From JBBQFI01 sp038321775 (GTDB lineage Bacteria; Verrucomicrobiota; Verrucomicrobiia; Chthoniobacterales; UBA10450): a stretch of DNA of 64,000 nucleotides. The stretch covers positions 168,105-232,104 of the forward strand of contig JBBQFI010000005.1 in assembly GCA_038321775.1 (NCBI GenBank), in the 5' to 3' direction. The notes under the pieces were generated by a model. The model had not been told where the DNA came from, ran no database searches, and saw nothing but the letters and a program-made list of their open reading frames with translations. A program made the position numbers and the translations under genes. This document shows positions 17,901 through 25,583 of the stretch, piece by piece (positions within the stretch are counted from its first letter, which is position 1; every line of letters starts with the position of its first letter).

Positions 17901-19414
17901 TGCCAAGAACGCCTAACGGCAAACTCGATCGAGCCGCGCTACCCTCTCCAGAAATTTCAGGAAAAACAACGATCGATGATTTCGCAGCGCCAAAGACGCC
18001 GTTGGAAGAAAGGCTCGCGGCGATTTGGGCAACGGTGCTGAGTACGGAGCGCGTCGGCAGAGAAGATAATTTTTTTGATCTTGGCGGTCATTCACTCGCG
18101 GGATTGCGCGTCGTGAACCAATTAAGCGATGCCCTTGGCGAACGGTTATCGCCTTCGATTTTCCTGCAAGCGCCTACGATCGCCGCGATGGCAGAGTTGC
18201 TTCAGGCGAAACACTCTGTCGCTGTCGTGCGCTGGACTAATAACAGAGTGGTCAACCACGCACTCGAATCGAAAACGGCAGCAACGAATGAAAGCGTACG
18301 ACCGTATCTTGGTCTTCAAGTGGAATTAATCGCGCTCTGGGAAGAAATGCTCGGCGCGAAAGAGATTCAAATTCGCGACAACTTCTTCGAGCTCGGCGGC
18401 AGTTTTCTTCAAGCCGAAACGATGCTACAACGTGCAGAGGTTTCCTTCGGCAAGACCATTCTTGCATCCGCGTTTGCGAAGAATCCTACGGTAGAATCTC
18501 TCGCTGCCGAATTGGCGCGACGGGCAACAGAAGACTCGCAGAGTCTGCTCAAAATTCACGAAGCCGGGACACGCACTCCATTTTTTTATTTGCACGGCGA
18601 TTTATTTGGTGGCGGTTTTTACAGTCTAAAACTTTCGCGGGCTCTCGGTGATGATCAGCCGTTTTACGTCATACCGCCGCGAGATGTCCGCTCGGCATCG
18701 GAAGCGCCAACCGTGGAAGAAATGGCGAAGTCGCATTTGCAGGATCTGCGCGCAGTTCGCCCGCACGGGCCTTACATGGTCGGGGGTTTTTGCCTCGGTG
18801 GAATTGTCGCTTACGAATTGGCTCAACAACTCGTCGCCTCCGGCGAGCAGGTTGAGGTGTTGTTACTCATCGATGCGGAACCGGAAGACAAAACGCTGCG
18901 CGCATTGCGCCGCGCTTCAAAAATCTTCGGTCGCTTGCTGCGCTGGGATGAAGAGACACAGATAAATCATTTCCGACAATGGTGGCTGCGCCGCGTGCAG
19001 TTCGGTTTGTGGCAGAAAGAAAGCGCGCCCGCGCGTGGCAGTCTCGTCATTCGCCAGTTTCGAAATCGCCTCGCTTCCGTTTGGAACGCGGGACGGCACA
19101 AACAAAGCGACGCACTTACTGTCGAACCCAATGCGAACGGCGAGCGCGATGTGCCCGCAACGTTTCTGTACGCATCCGCCGGCTATCAACCGCAGCCGTA
19201 CCGCGGATCAATCGCGGTGCTTCTCTCGGAAGATTTGTTGCATCGAGGCGATCATCTCGAACAAGCGTGGGCCCGGCTCGCCCCAAAAGTGACGGTGCAT
19301 TCGTTGAAGGGCAGTCATCTCGAGTGCATCACCGCGCATGTCGACAATCTCGCCGAAACGATCGGCGGTTTGTTATCGGATAAGCCTGATATCTATTCGC
19401 GCGACCGCGCATAG
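14990..19414 (+). CDS. NRPS, C-A-T-T-TE, predicted valine, cysteine-type thioesterase
   Basis: 1474 residues from the ATG at 14990, which overlaps the P450 stop as TAATG; an in-frame start at 14828 would lie deep inside the P450 gene and is rejected. An N-terminal docking-like segment (LSEARRALLQKYLRGE) precedes the condensation domain (about 47-480, HHIIFDG at 177-183). Adenylation domain about 500-985 with YVIYTSGSTGTPKG; pocket residues D690 A691 F694 W732 L756 G758 G782 T790 F791 K978 spell DAFWLGGTFK, one change from the valine code DAFWIGGTFK. Carrier T1 has Ser1035 (LGGHSLAG). T2 (about 1105-1180) reads ELGGSFLQAE: one residue before the serine is missing. The thioesterase (1195-1470) has GGFCLGG, so Cys1268 replaces the usual serine, with Asp1295 and His1443 as candidate partners. 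Predicted product: a leucine-valine dipeptide, perhaps hydroxylated. Confidence 0.95.
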   Translation: MQPNERRTSELSEARRALLQKYLRGEMARSETKPATIPKRKNSGPAPLSYSQQQIWLHSQLADAYLIYNEPITIHRRGDLNVSALERSFTEVVRRHEAWRTAFAWTGDEGVQIVQPAPTRIEIPYVDLRAHPQPEEEALRLATEDVQRPFDLAHGPMYRLRLVRLRDDEHRLFITLHHIIFDGVSLYRVLLPELLALYEAFAKNEPAALSELPIQYPDYASWQRESVKEISSEQFSYWKTVLTDLPVLELKTDHPRPPTQTYAGAMEVFEISPAIANALKNLSQAHGATLFMTMTAAFMVLLQNYTDQEDIVIGGITSGRNRDETMGLLGCFLNTIPIRCAFSKELPFDQVLSRVRIATLGALSHDEVPFELLVQKFAHKRDPSRAPLVQALIVVEPPLDPLPSGWAFTHMDVETGTAKFDLQLGLDDREEGFSGRFIYNTDLFESETIKMLKSRWLKLLERIATDPTQRVCDLLRTNIVEQSMPPAKWNGIHTDYPRDSAIHEIFEEQVERTPDAIALVFQNTQLTYEELNRRANRLARRLQKLGVSRDVPVGVQMERSLEMVIALLGILKAGGAYVPLDRSYPAERLALMMKDAQMPVILASEAHSELSEVKILSVKAENFADESDANLQITAGSEDLAYVIYTSGSTGTPKGVAVPHRAVVRLVKETDYASFSPNETFLQLAPISFDASTFEIWGPLLNGGKLVVMPAAPPTLEEIGRAISEHGITTLWLTSGLFNAMVDERLDDLRPLRQLLAGGDILSTTHVRKAAAALKNTRLINGYGPTESTTFACCHTIDESTLLGSSIPIGKPIANTTAYLLDANLKTVPIGVSGELCIGGDGLARGYWQREELTAEKFVNDPFSDKTNARLYKTGDLARWRADGAIEFLGRVDNQIKLRGFRIEPGEIETALKHQPDVRDAAVIVREEKPGEKHLVAYVAGSALSKDLFVALKKTLPDYMVPSAIVMLSALPRTPNGKLDRAALPSPEISGKTTIDDFAAPKTPLEERLAAIWATVLSTERVGREDNFFDLGGHSLAGLRVVNQLSDALGERLSPSIFLQAPTIAAMAELLQAKHSVAVVRWTNNRVVNHALESKTAATNESVRPYLGLQVELIALWEEMLGAKEIQIRDNFFELGGSFLQAETMLQRAEVSFGKTILASAFAKNPTVESLAAELARRATEDSQSLLKIHEAGTRTPFFYLHGDLFGGGFYSLKLSRALGDDQPFYVIPPRDVRSASEAPTVEEMAKSHLQDLRAVRPHGPYMVGGFCLGGIVAYELAQQLVASGEQVEVLLLIDAEPEDKTLRALRRASKIFGRLLRWDEETQINHFRQWWLRRVQFGLWQKESAPARGSLVIRQFRNRLASVWNAGRHKQSDALTVEPNANGERDVPATFLYASAGYQPQPYRGSIAVLLSEDLLHRGDHLEQAWARLAPKVTVHSLKGSHLECITAHVDNLAETIGGLLSDKPDIYSRDRA

Positions 19415-20076
19415 ACGCTGAGCGGCTCGGCTGTTTCCAGATTTTTAATGACGGTGCTGAGGTAAACCGATTCCGGATAAAACGCTTTGTACTTCGTGAT
19501 CTCGGCCCGATTCACGACCTTGAATCCGTAGCGCTCGAACATTTTCTCACCGCGCCGGCTTTCAAAGGTAACAATCTGGCCGTAAACGTGTTTCTCGCCG
19601 CAGCGATACAGATAACTCAGATACGCGCTCATCAAGGCCCGTGTCGTAGACATCTTGCGGGCTTCCGGCAGGAGGTTGATGTGAAAGTGCGGGACGCGCC
19701 GGGGCGCCGCCGGAACTTCGCGCCAGCCATTTCCTAAAACCCAGCGAATGAATCTGCGTGAGCGCGCGTTGTAGCGCGGATAACGCGCCAGCGCGCGGAG
19801 CCCGAGGACAACGTTCTGCTGAAAAGCGTAAAGCTGATTGAACAATGGTTTGCGTGAGCCGAGCAAGTAACCGCATAACTCACCATTAGCCTCGACCACG
19901 AATGAAGATTCCGGTTCGTGATCAGTGTAATAAGTAGTTAGGAAATCGGCAAAGAGTTCGCGATCCTGATAAACCGGATCGATCGGCTCGCCGAGGAATC
20001 CCGTTTCGCAGCAAAGTTTTCGCACCGCCTCGCGGTCGGATGCGCGAAAGCTTCTGATCGAGTGCTCATGTTTCAT
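19393..20076 (-). CDS. GNAT-like acetyltransferase
   Basis: 227 residues starting MKHEHSIRSFRASDREAVRK, the usual beginning of GNAT-fold N-acyltransferases. FVVEANGELCGYLLGS matches the central beta-strands; the acetyl-CoA loop (Q/RxxGxG/A) is not clean, but INLLPEARKMSTTRALMSAY sits where it should be and MFERYGFKVVNRAEITKY fits the last strands. It converges on the NRPS gene and their 3' ends overlap by 22 bp. Acylation of the NRPS product is possible but a convergent gene is weak evidence. Confidence 0.65.
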   Translation of the reverse strand: MKHEHSIRSFRASDREAVRKLCCETGFLGEPIDPVYQDRELFADFLTTYYTDHEPESSFVVEANGELCGYLLGSRKPLFNQLYAFQQNVVLGLRALARYPRYNARSRRFIRWVLGNGWREVPAAPRRVPHFHINLLPEARKMSTTRALMSAYLSYLYRCGEKHVYGQIVTFESRRGEKMFERYGFKVVNRAEITKYKAFYPESVYLSTVIKNLETAEPLSVYARSRE

Positions 20077-20282
20077 GCTTCGCGGTATCCTATGCGATGC
20101 GGCGCAATTCGCGAAAAAGATTTACGGTTTCGGAATCGCGATGGGAGGATGCAACTGACGCATTTCCGTACGCTTCCCGCCGGCGTCACCGCTTCTGCTG
20201 CTCGCACTAAGGTCGAAGCAGTCGGCAATATCTTCTTCGCGATCTCACCCGTAGATTTCACGATCAACTAAGCGGCGAAACT

Positions 20283-21458
20283 TCAGTTGGCGCGAAAATC
20301 TCGCTGCACCTCTGCGTAGATGCGGAAGATGCGCTCGAAAACGCGCGGCCAGCCGTATTGCTCCTCCGCTACGCGCGATGCGATCTGACCCATTCGTTGC
20401 AATTTATTTTCGCTGAACTTTTCGATCGCCTGCGCTAAGGCTGCGGGAGAATTTTCATCAGCCCACGATCCCTGTTCGTGAAAAATAATGCGGTCCATGT
20501 AACTGCCGCGAATGCCGACTACCGGCGTCCCGCAAGCCTGACTCTCGAGCGCAACGAATCCAAACGTTTCTTGAATTCCCGGGTGAACAAAGAGATCCGC
20601 AGCTCGGTAGTAGCGCGCGAGCTGCTCTGATTCCGTGCAATACGGAATCCAGGTCACACCTCCAATTTCATCGCGCAGTTCGCGTAATTGTTCGCGTTGC
20701 GCTCCGTCGCCAATCACCAGCAGATGAAACCGGCTCGGTTTTTGCTGACGGAGCAATTTGAAGCTGCGAAAAAGCGTCTGCGTGTTTTTCTCCTGAGCCA
20801 GGCGACCAATGTAGAGCAATAGTTTTTGCTCTGGCTCGATACCTAACGAGTGGCGAGTCGCGGCGATATCGCGTTCGTCGGGACGGAAAACTTCCGTATT
20901 TACCCCGAGATTAACGCCGCGCACGTTTTCCACGCCCCACTCCTCGAGCAGTTTCGCCAGGCGCAACGACGGGACCAATGTGGCTTCAAATTGATTGTAA
21001 AGTTTGCAGACGTAACGGCGCGCAACATCCATCATCATCTCCGTCGCAGTATGTCCCAGGAATTTCTCCGTGCTGCGGAGATAAGCCTCGGGAAAATGCG
21101 AATGATAGAAGCCGACCACGGGAATTCGCAAAGCGTGGCCAGAAGCGATTGCCTTCCATGACATTTGATACGGATCGCCGGATTCGATAATGGCCGGGCG
21201 TTCCCGTTCGAAGACATTCTCAACAGCGCGGAGATTTAGTAGAGCGCGATAACGCGAAGTCCGCGACAGAAGCGGCGAATGGATCGAGTAGATGCGCGAA
21301 CGTTTACTCTCGATGATTTCCGTTTTTTCTCCGGGGATAATGAGGACGTGTTCATTGTTCTCCGGGGCGTTCTGAATGTAGTTGATCTTCTCGTGAACAT
21401 AACGTTTCACGCCGCCGCTGAGCGGAGAATAGAACTGCGTTAAATCGCAAATCTTCAA
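20283..21458 (-). CDS. Glycosyltransferase family 4
   Basis: 391 residues with the two-Rossmann GT-B layout. The N-terminal acceptor part has YSPLSGGVKRYVHEK (the GGxxR-like loop) and the C-terminal donor part has LLYIGRLAQEKNTQTLF and HPGIQETFGFVALESQACG, the E-x7-E signature of GT4. Such retaining enzymes transfer a sugar from a nucleotide donor, typically to a lipid or polysaccharide. It lies 25 bp upstream of... the trxB 3' side on the same strand, with the octamer CCTAACGA at 21473-21480 between their coding regions. Acceptor and donor cannot be inferred. Confidence 0.9.
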   Translation of the reverse strand: MKICDLTQFYSPLSGGVKRYVHEKINYIQNAPENNEHVLIIPGEKTEIIESKRSRIYSIHSPLLSRTSRYRALLNLRAVENVFERERPAIIESGDPYQMSWKAIASGHALRIPVVGFYHSHFPEAYLRSTEKFLGHTATEMMMDVARRYVCKLYNQFEATLVPSLRLAKLLEEWGVENVRGVNLGVNTEVFRPDERDIAATRHSLGIEPEQKLLLYIGRLAQEKNTQTLFRSFKLLRQQKPSRFHLLVIGDGAQREQLRELRDEIGGVTWIPYCTESEQLARYYRAADLFVHPGIQETFGFVALESQACGTPVVGIRGSYMDRIIFHEQGSWADENSPAALAQAIEKFSENKLQRMGQIASRVAEEQYGWPRVFERIFRIYAEVQRDFRAN

Positions 21459-21483
21459 TTCGAACCGAGTGACCTAACGAAGA

Positions 21484-22416
21484 TTAGTTCGATTGAGGCT
21501 TAAGTCCGCTCAAATAACGCTCCGCTTCGATGGCAGCAGCGCAGCCCGAGCCAGCCGCTGTGACCGCTTGTTTGTAAACGCGATCGGCTACGTCGCCGGC
21601 AATAAAAACGCCCGGATGCTTACTCTCGGCCAGGTGCTGAGCAATAAGATAACCATCGGGATCGGTTTCCAATTTTCCGGCGAACGCTTTCGTGTTCGGA
21701 TCGTGACCGATGGCGACGAAAACGCACGAGACCTCCAGCATTTTCTCCTTGTGAGTAAGGACATCGCGCAAGCGTACGGCGCGAAGCTCGCCTTTTTCAT
21801 CGGGGATGTATTCCAGGACGACGGAATTCCAAATCGGCTCGATTTTTTCATGCGCGAGCACGCGATCAGCCATGATTTTCGAAGCGCGCAGCTGATCGCG
21901 CCGATGGATCAAATAAACTTTGGAAGCGAACTTTGTGAGGAAGAGTGATTCTTCGGCCGCTGAGTCGCCCCCACCGACCACGCAGACCGGAACATCTCGG
22001 TAAAAAGCGCCGTCACACGTTGCACAACTCGTTAGGCCGTGGCCGATCAGTTTCTCCTCGTTTTCGAGACCGAGATAACGGGCGGACGCTCCGCTGGCGA
22101 TGATGACCGACTGAGTTTCAAGCCATTCGTCGTCGGCCTTAAGGCGAAGTGAGTGATCGCGCATTTCAAAATCCGCGACTTCAGCATAGGAAAAGCGCGC
22201 GCCGAATTTTCCCGCCTGTGCGTGCATGTTCATGATCAATTGCGGACCATCGATACCGTCCGGGAATCCCGGAAAATTTTCGACAAGCGTCGTGGTTGAA
22301 AGCTGACCGCCCGGTTGCGGACCCTCCAGGACAAGCGGCTCGAGTTTCGCGCGCGCGGCGTAAATGGCCGCGGTCAACCCAGCGCAACCGCTTCCGATAA
22401 TGATCACTTTCTCCAT
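21484..22416 (-). CDS. trxB: Thioredoxin-disulfide reductase
   Basis: 310 residues, the expected length. FAD-binding GSGCAGLTAAIYAARAKL at the N-terminus, the redox-active pair in SCATCDGAFY (CxxC) near residue 135, the NADPH-binding GGGDSAAEE near 155, and the C-terminal FAD contact GVFIAGDVADRVYKQAVTAA. The enzyme passes electrons from NADPH to thioredoxin in the cytoplasm. The first glycine motif ends GSGCAG instead of GSGPAG, a tolerated change. Transcribed away from the glycosylase gene that starts 81 bp from its start codon. Confidence 0.96.
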   Translation of the reverse strand: MEKVIIIGSGCAGLTAAIYAARAKLEPLVLEGPQPGGQLSTTTLVENFPGFPDGIDGPQLIMNMHAQAGKFGARFSYAEVADFEMRDHSLRLKADDEWLETQSVIIASGASARYLGLENEEKLIGHGLTSCATCDGAFYRDVPVCVVGGGDSAAEESLFLTKFASKVYLIHRRDQLRASKIMADRVLAHEKIEPIWNSVVLEYIPDEKGELRAVRLRDVLTHKEKMLEVSCVFVAIGHDPNTKAFAGKLETDPDGYLIAQHLAESKHPGVFIAGDVADRVYKQAVTAAGSGCAAAIEAERYLSGLKPQSN

Positions 22417-22497
22417 TTAGGAAGCTACCATGGCGCGCAAGGACGGGAAAACAATCGCGGGCATTGCCGGCTCGACGCTTCTCTCTATTTTGGCGCG

Positions 22498-23292
22498 ATG
22501 CCCGAGCTGGCCGAGGTGGAATATTTTCGAAGGCAATGGGATGCCGGGCTCGGCCACAAAATTCTCGCGGTGAAAATCCATCCGCGAAAACGAATCTTTC
22601 GCGGAACGGACACACGCGCACTCGTTCGAAATTTAACCGACGCGCGGGTGCTTCGATCGGTTGCGCGCGGGAAGCAGATGTTGTTCGAATTCTCCGGCGA
22701 CAATCTGCTCGGTCTCCACCTCGGGATGACCGGCAAGATGCGAATCGAAAAAACGCAATTTTTCCCGGAGAAACATGATCATCTTGTTCTCGAACAAGCA
22801 GGTCGTTCGCTCGTTTTTCGCGATGCCCGACAATTCGGTCGCGTTCGATTCCATCATGGAAAGACCAATCCAGAGTGGTGGCGGGCCGATATCCCAGAGA
22901 TCGCTACGCGCAATTTCGATCAGAAATTTCTAGCGGACTTTCTCCTCCGGCATCGCAAGGCCCCGATCAAAGCGGTGTTGCTCATGCAAAGCGGATTTCC
23001 GGGGATCGGTAACTGGATGGCGGATGAAATTTTGTGGCGCGCAAAAATCCATCCCGCCGTCCTCGCGGCGAAACTGAATGCCAAGCAACGTGTCGCTTTG
23101 CTAAAGGAGACAAAGTTTGTCGCGCGAGAATCGTTACGAACCGTGGGAAAGAATTTTTCCGACCCACCGAAATCATGGTTGATCCATCAGCGCTGGAAAC
23201 CCGGCGGCATCTGTCCAAAACACAAAATCGAATTGCGGCGCGCGACCATTGGCGGACGGACGACCGCGTGGTGTCCGAAATGTCAGCCTTAA
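22498..23292 (+). CDS. mutM: Formamidopyrimidine-DNA glycosylase family protein
   Basis: 264 residues from the ATG at 22498, chosen because mature Fpg must begin with proline: MPELAEVEYF gives the catalytic Pro2 and Glu3. Lys in VARGKQMLFEF, the LHLGMTGKM loop, and the H2TH region FPGIGNWMADEILWRAKIHP are all present. The C-terminal zinc finger reads CPKH...CPKC, so the second ligand is histidine in place of the usual cysteine. The protein removes oxidised purines such as 8-oxoguanine from DNA and nicks the abasic site. PELAEVE instead of PELPEVE shows it is a divergent member; MutM or a related Nei-like specificity cannot be separated by eye. It ends 4 bp before the convergent oxidoreductase gene. 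Confidence 0.88.
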   Translation: MPELAEVEYFRRQWDAGLGHKILAVKIHPRKRIFRGTDTRALVRNLTDARVLRSVARGKQMLFEFSGDNLLGLHLGMTGKMRIEKTQFFPEKHDHLVLEQAGRSLVFRDARQFGRVRFHHGKTNPEWWRADIPEIATRNFDQKFLADFLLRHRKAPIKAVLLMQSGFPGIGNWMADEILWRAKIHPAVLAAKLNAKQRVALLKETKFVARESLRTVGKNFSDPPKSWLIHQRWKPGGICPKHKIELRRATIGGRTTAWCPKCQP

Positions 23293-23296
23293 CTCG

Positions 23297-24844
23297 TTAG
23301 GCGACGATCTGAACGTTGATCCGATGAAATCCCGTAACACCTGAAGTGAACGGACGCTGCTCGTCGTACTCCTGCAATTTGCCGTTCCGGTCGGTCGCTC
23401 GCACGATGAGCGCAAAACTACCGGTGTAATCGGGTTGCCAATCGCAGCTCCAAAGCGCCCAGGTGAGTCTGCTCCCCGGATAATCGAGTTTGGTATCGCG
23501 CCAGCTTTGTCCGTCGTCGAAACTCACCTCGACTTTGGAAACGCCGCGATCGCCGGCAAATGCAACACCACGCACCGTGATGCCATTCGCCGCCTCGGCA
23601 ATTTTGATCGATACCCAATCGTCCGGGACATCAAAGCGCGATCGTGTCGGGACCATAAAGTCCGGACCCCAACCTTGTTTTTCGTAAAAGCCAACAGCAG
23701 CGGCGCTCGCGACCTCAATGCGCGTGATCCACTTGACGTGTTTCTCACCGAAATATCCCGGGACGATCACGCGCGCCGGAAATCCGTGACGATCCGGCAG
23801 TTGTTTCCCGTTCATTTGGTAGACAACGAGCGTGGTGGGATCCATCGCTTTCTCCAGCGGAAAAGTGTCGGTGTAATTGTCGACGCCGTGCAACCGAACT
23901 TTCGCTGCGCTTTCCGCTGGACCGGAAGGCTCTAGCAGAGCGCGCATCGGAATCCCTTTCCACACCGCGTTACTCATCAAACCGCCATCAAGAAGATTGC
24001 TGATGCACATCAAGGTTGTTTCCTGCTCGACCGCGGGCAGCGATTTTAAATCCTCGAGGCGATACGTGTGCGGCGTCTTCACCAGCCCGCCGATTTCCAA
24101 TTGCCAATGCGCGGCGTCGACACGCGGATCGACCACGTTTTTGGTCACGCAATAGAATTGCTCGTTAGGCGTGATCGCTTTGACGACCGATCCTTTATAT
24201 TGCGTGCCGTCGTAGCTGAAAGTGGCCGCGCGATAAAGTTTTCGCAAAACCGCGGCGCCACCACCCGCGATGACAACTCCAAGTCCGCCGAGGACAAATG
24301 CGCGCCGCCCCATCCCGGGACTCCATTCTCCCGCGCTGGTTGACGACGGTTGTGTGAGAAACCGAAATGTTAAGACGAGGGTTCGTTCAAACGCAACGAA
24401 CGCGATGAGCAAACCGACAAGAGTGATGACGGTTGCCCATTGCATCGGAAAGCCGCGGTAATTTGTCCCGAGCACCGGCCAGAGAACGATTGCGACGGCG
24501 ATTAGTGGAAGAAGAATGAAAATCGCGATGGTGGCAAAAGTAGTTCGCTGACTACCACCGCGCCGTTTGATCGAACCGTAAACTGCACCACCAAGCGCGC
24601 CGACAACGAGCTGGCCAAAGATGACGGAGCTAACGCCAAGTTGCTTCATGTGGTTGTAACCGCCCACAAGCCCCATCAGCTTTAGGAAAGTGTTAGCGGG
24701 AATGAAAACGGAAAGGCGATCTCCGAAAATCGTGAGCGGAGTCGCGACGCCAAACCACGCAAGCACCAATATCGCGACCGTCATGACAAGACCGGCCAGG
24801 AATCCCTCCAGCAAACCTGCACCGATCGTTTTAGCCCGGCTCAC
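23297..24844 (-). CDS. Membrane-anchored sulfite oxidase-type molybdopterin oxidoreductase
   Basis: 515 residues from a GTG at 24844. The frame is open further upstream, but that part would overlap the glycosyltransferase gene by 200 bp. About five hydrophobic segments fill the first 190 residues (for example GFLAGLVMTVAILVLAWFG), then a twin-helix leader-like AFVLGGLGVVIAGGGAAVL, then the molybdopterin domain with the molybdenum-ligand cysteine in TLMCISNLLDGG, VRLHGVDNYTDTFPLE and GYFGEKHVKWITRIE. The C-terminal immunoglobulin-like dimer domain has GVSKVEVSFDDGQSWRD. The family oxidises sulfite or reduces sulfoxides; with the fused membrane part the electron acceptor is likely in the membrane. 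Its TAA stop lies inside the octamer at 23294-23301. Confidence 0.85.
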   Translation of the reverse strand: MSRAKTIGAGLLEGFLAGLVMTVAILVLAWFGVATPLTIFGDRLSVFIPANTFLKLMGLVGGYNHMKQLGVSSVIFGQLVVGALGGAVYGSIKRRGGSQRTTFATIAIFILLPLIAVAIVLWPVLGTNYRGFPMQWATVITLVGLLIAFVAFERTLVLTFRFLTQPSSTSAGEWSPGMGRRAFVLGGLGVVIAGGGAAVLRKLYRAATFSYDGTQYKGSVVKAITPNEQFYCVTKNVVDPRVDAAHWQLEIGGLVKTPHTYRLEDLKSLPAVEQETTLMCISNLLDGGLMSNAVWKGIPMRALLEPSGPAESAAKVRLHGVDNYTDTFPLEKAMDPTTLVVYQMNGKQLPDRHGFPARVIVPGYFGEKHVKWITRIEVASAAAVGFYEKQGWGPDFMVPTRSRFDVPDDWVSIKIAEAANGITVRGVAFAGDRGVSKVEVSFDDGQSWRDTKLDYPGSRLTWALWSCDWQPDYTGSFALIVRATDRNGKLQEYDEQRPFTSGVTGFHRINVQIVA

Positions 24845-24860
24845 CTTGTCACCTTGTGCC

Positions 24861-25583
24861 TCATCTCCTGGCTGGTCGAGATTTTCCTTCGGCTGCGACG
24901 CGCAAAAATGTTGCGATAATACGCGTACCCGCAACGAAAGTTCCACGAAGCGTTCCCGAAACTTTTGATTCCCCTCCGGCGCGACGCCGATGATTAACGG
25001 GAATTTCCAGGACGCGAAATCCCGCTCGCGCAACGCGCATCTGCATCTCGAGATTCCAACCATAAGTTCTCTCCTTCATTCCCAGTTGATCGAGAATGCC
25101 ACGTTGGATGGCGCGGAATGGCGACATGTCAGTGTACTTAACGCCATAAAGCAGTCGGAGAAGAATACCGGCAGCGCGACCTGAAAGAACCTGCTGAAAA
25201 TTCATGCTCCCGCGCTCGCGTTGACCACGCGTTCGGGAACCGATGACGAAATCGTATTGATTCTCTGCTATCGGCCTAACGAGTTGATCCATAAATTCCG
25301 GACAATCGCTACCATCGCCATCAAGAAAGACAACGATGTTTGCTCCGCGCGAAAGCGCGCGGACTCCCGCGGCACAGGCGCGCCCATATCCCGGTGTCGG
25401 TTCCGATACCACATGCGCACCAGCCGAAGCTGCGCGTTCGGCCGTGCGATCGCTGCTGCCGTTATCGACGACAATTATCTCGTTAGGCAACTTTGTCGTT
25501 AGGCAAGCCTGCACCACATCTGCGATCGGTTCTTCTTCATTCAACGCCGGAATGATGACCGACACGTTCGCTGCATTCATCAA
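24861..25583 (-). CDS. Glycosyltransferase family 2 (dolichyl/polyprenyl-phosphate sugar synthase-like)
   Basis: 240 residues of the GT-A fold: VSVIIPALNEEEPIADVV, the nucleotide site IIVVDNGSSDRTAE, FLDGDGSDCPEF (DxD-like metal site), and the acceptor-side FVIGSRTRGQRERGSM with VNHRRRAGGESKVSG near the end. These enzymes transfer a sugar from a nucleotide donor to a polyprenyl phosphate or similar lipid. It starts inside the MgtE stop codon (ATGA overlap at 25580-25583) and is followed by the molybdopterin oxidoreductase, all on the minus strand. Confidence 0.88.
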   Translation of the reverse strand: MMNAANVSVIIPALNEEEPIADVVQACLTTKLPNEIIVVDNGSSDRTAERAASAGAHVVSEPTPGYGRACAAGVRALSRGANIVVFLDGDGSDCPEFMDQLVRPIAENQYDFVIGSRTRGQRERGSMNFQQVLSGRAAGILLRLLYGVKYTDMSPFRAIQRGILDQLGMKERTYGWNLEMQMRVARAGFRVLEIPVNHRRRAGGESKVSGTLRGTFVAGTRIIATFLRVAAEGKSRPARR

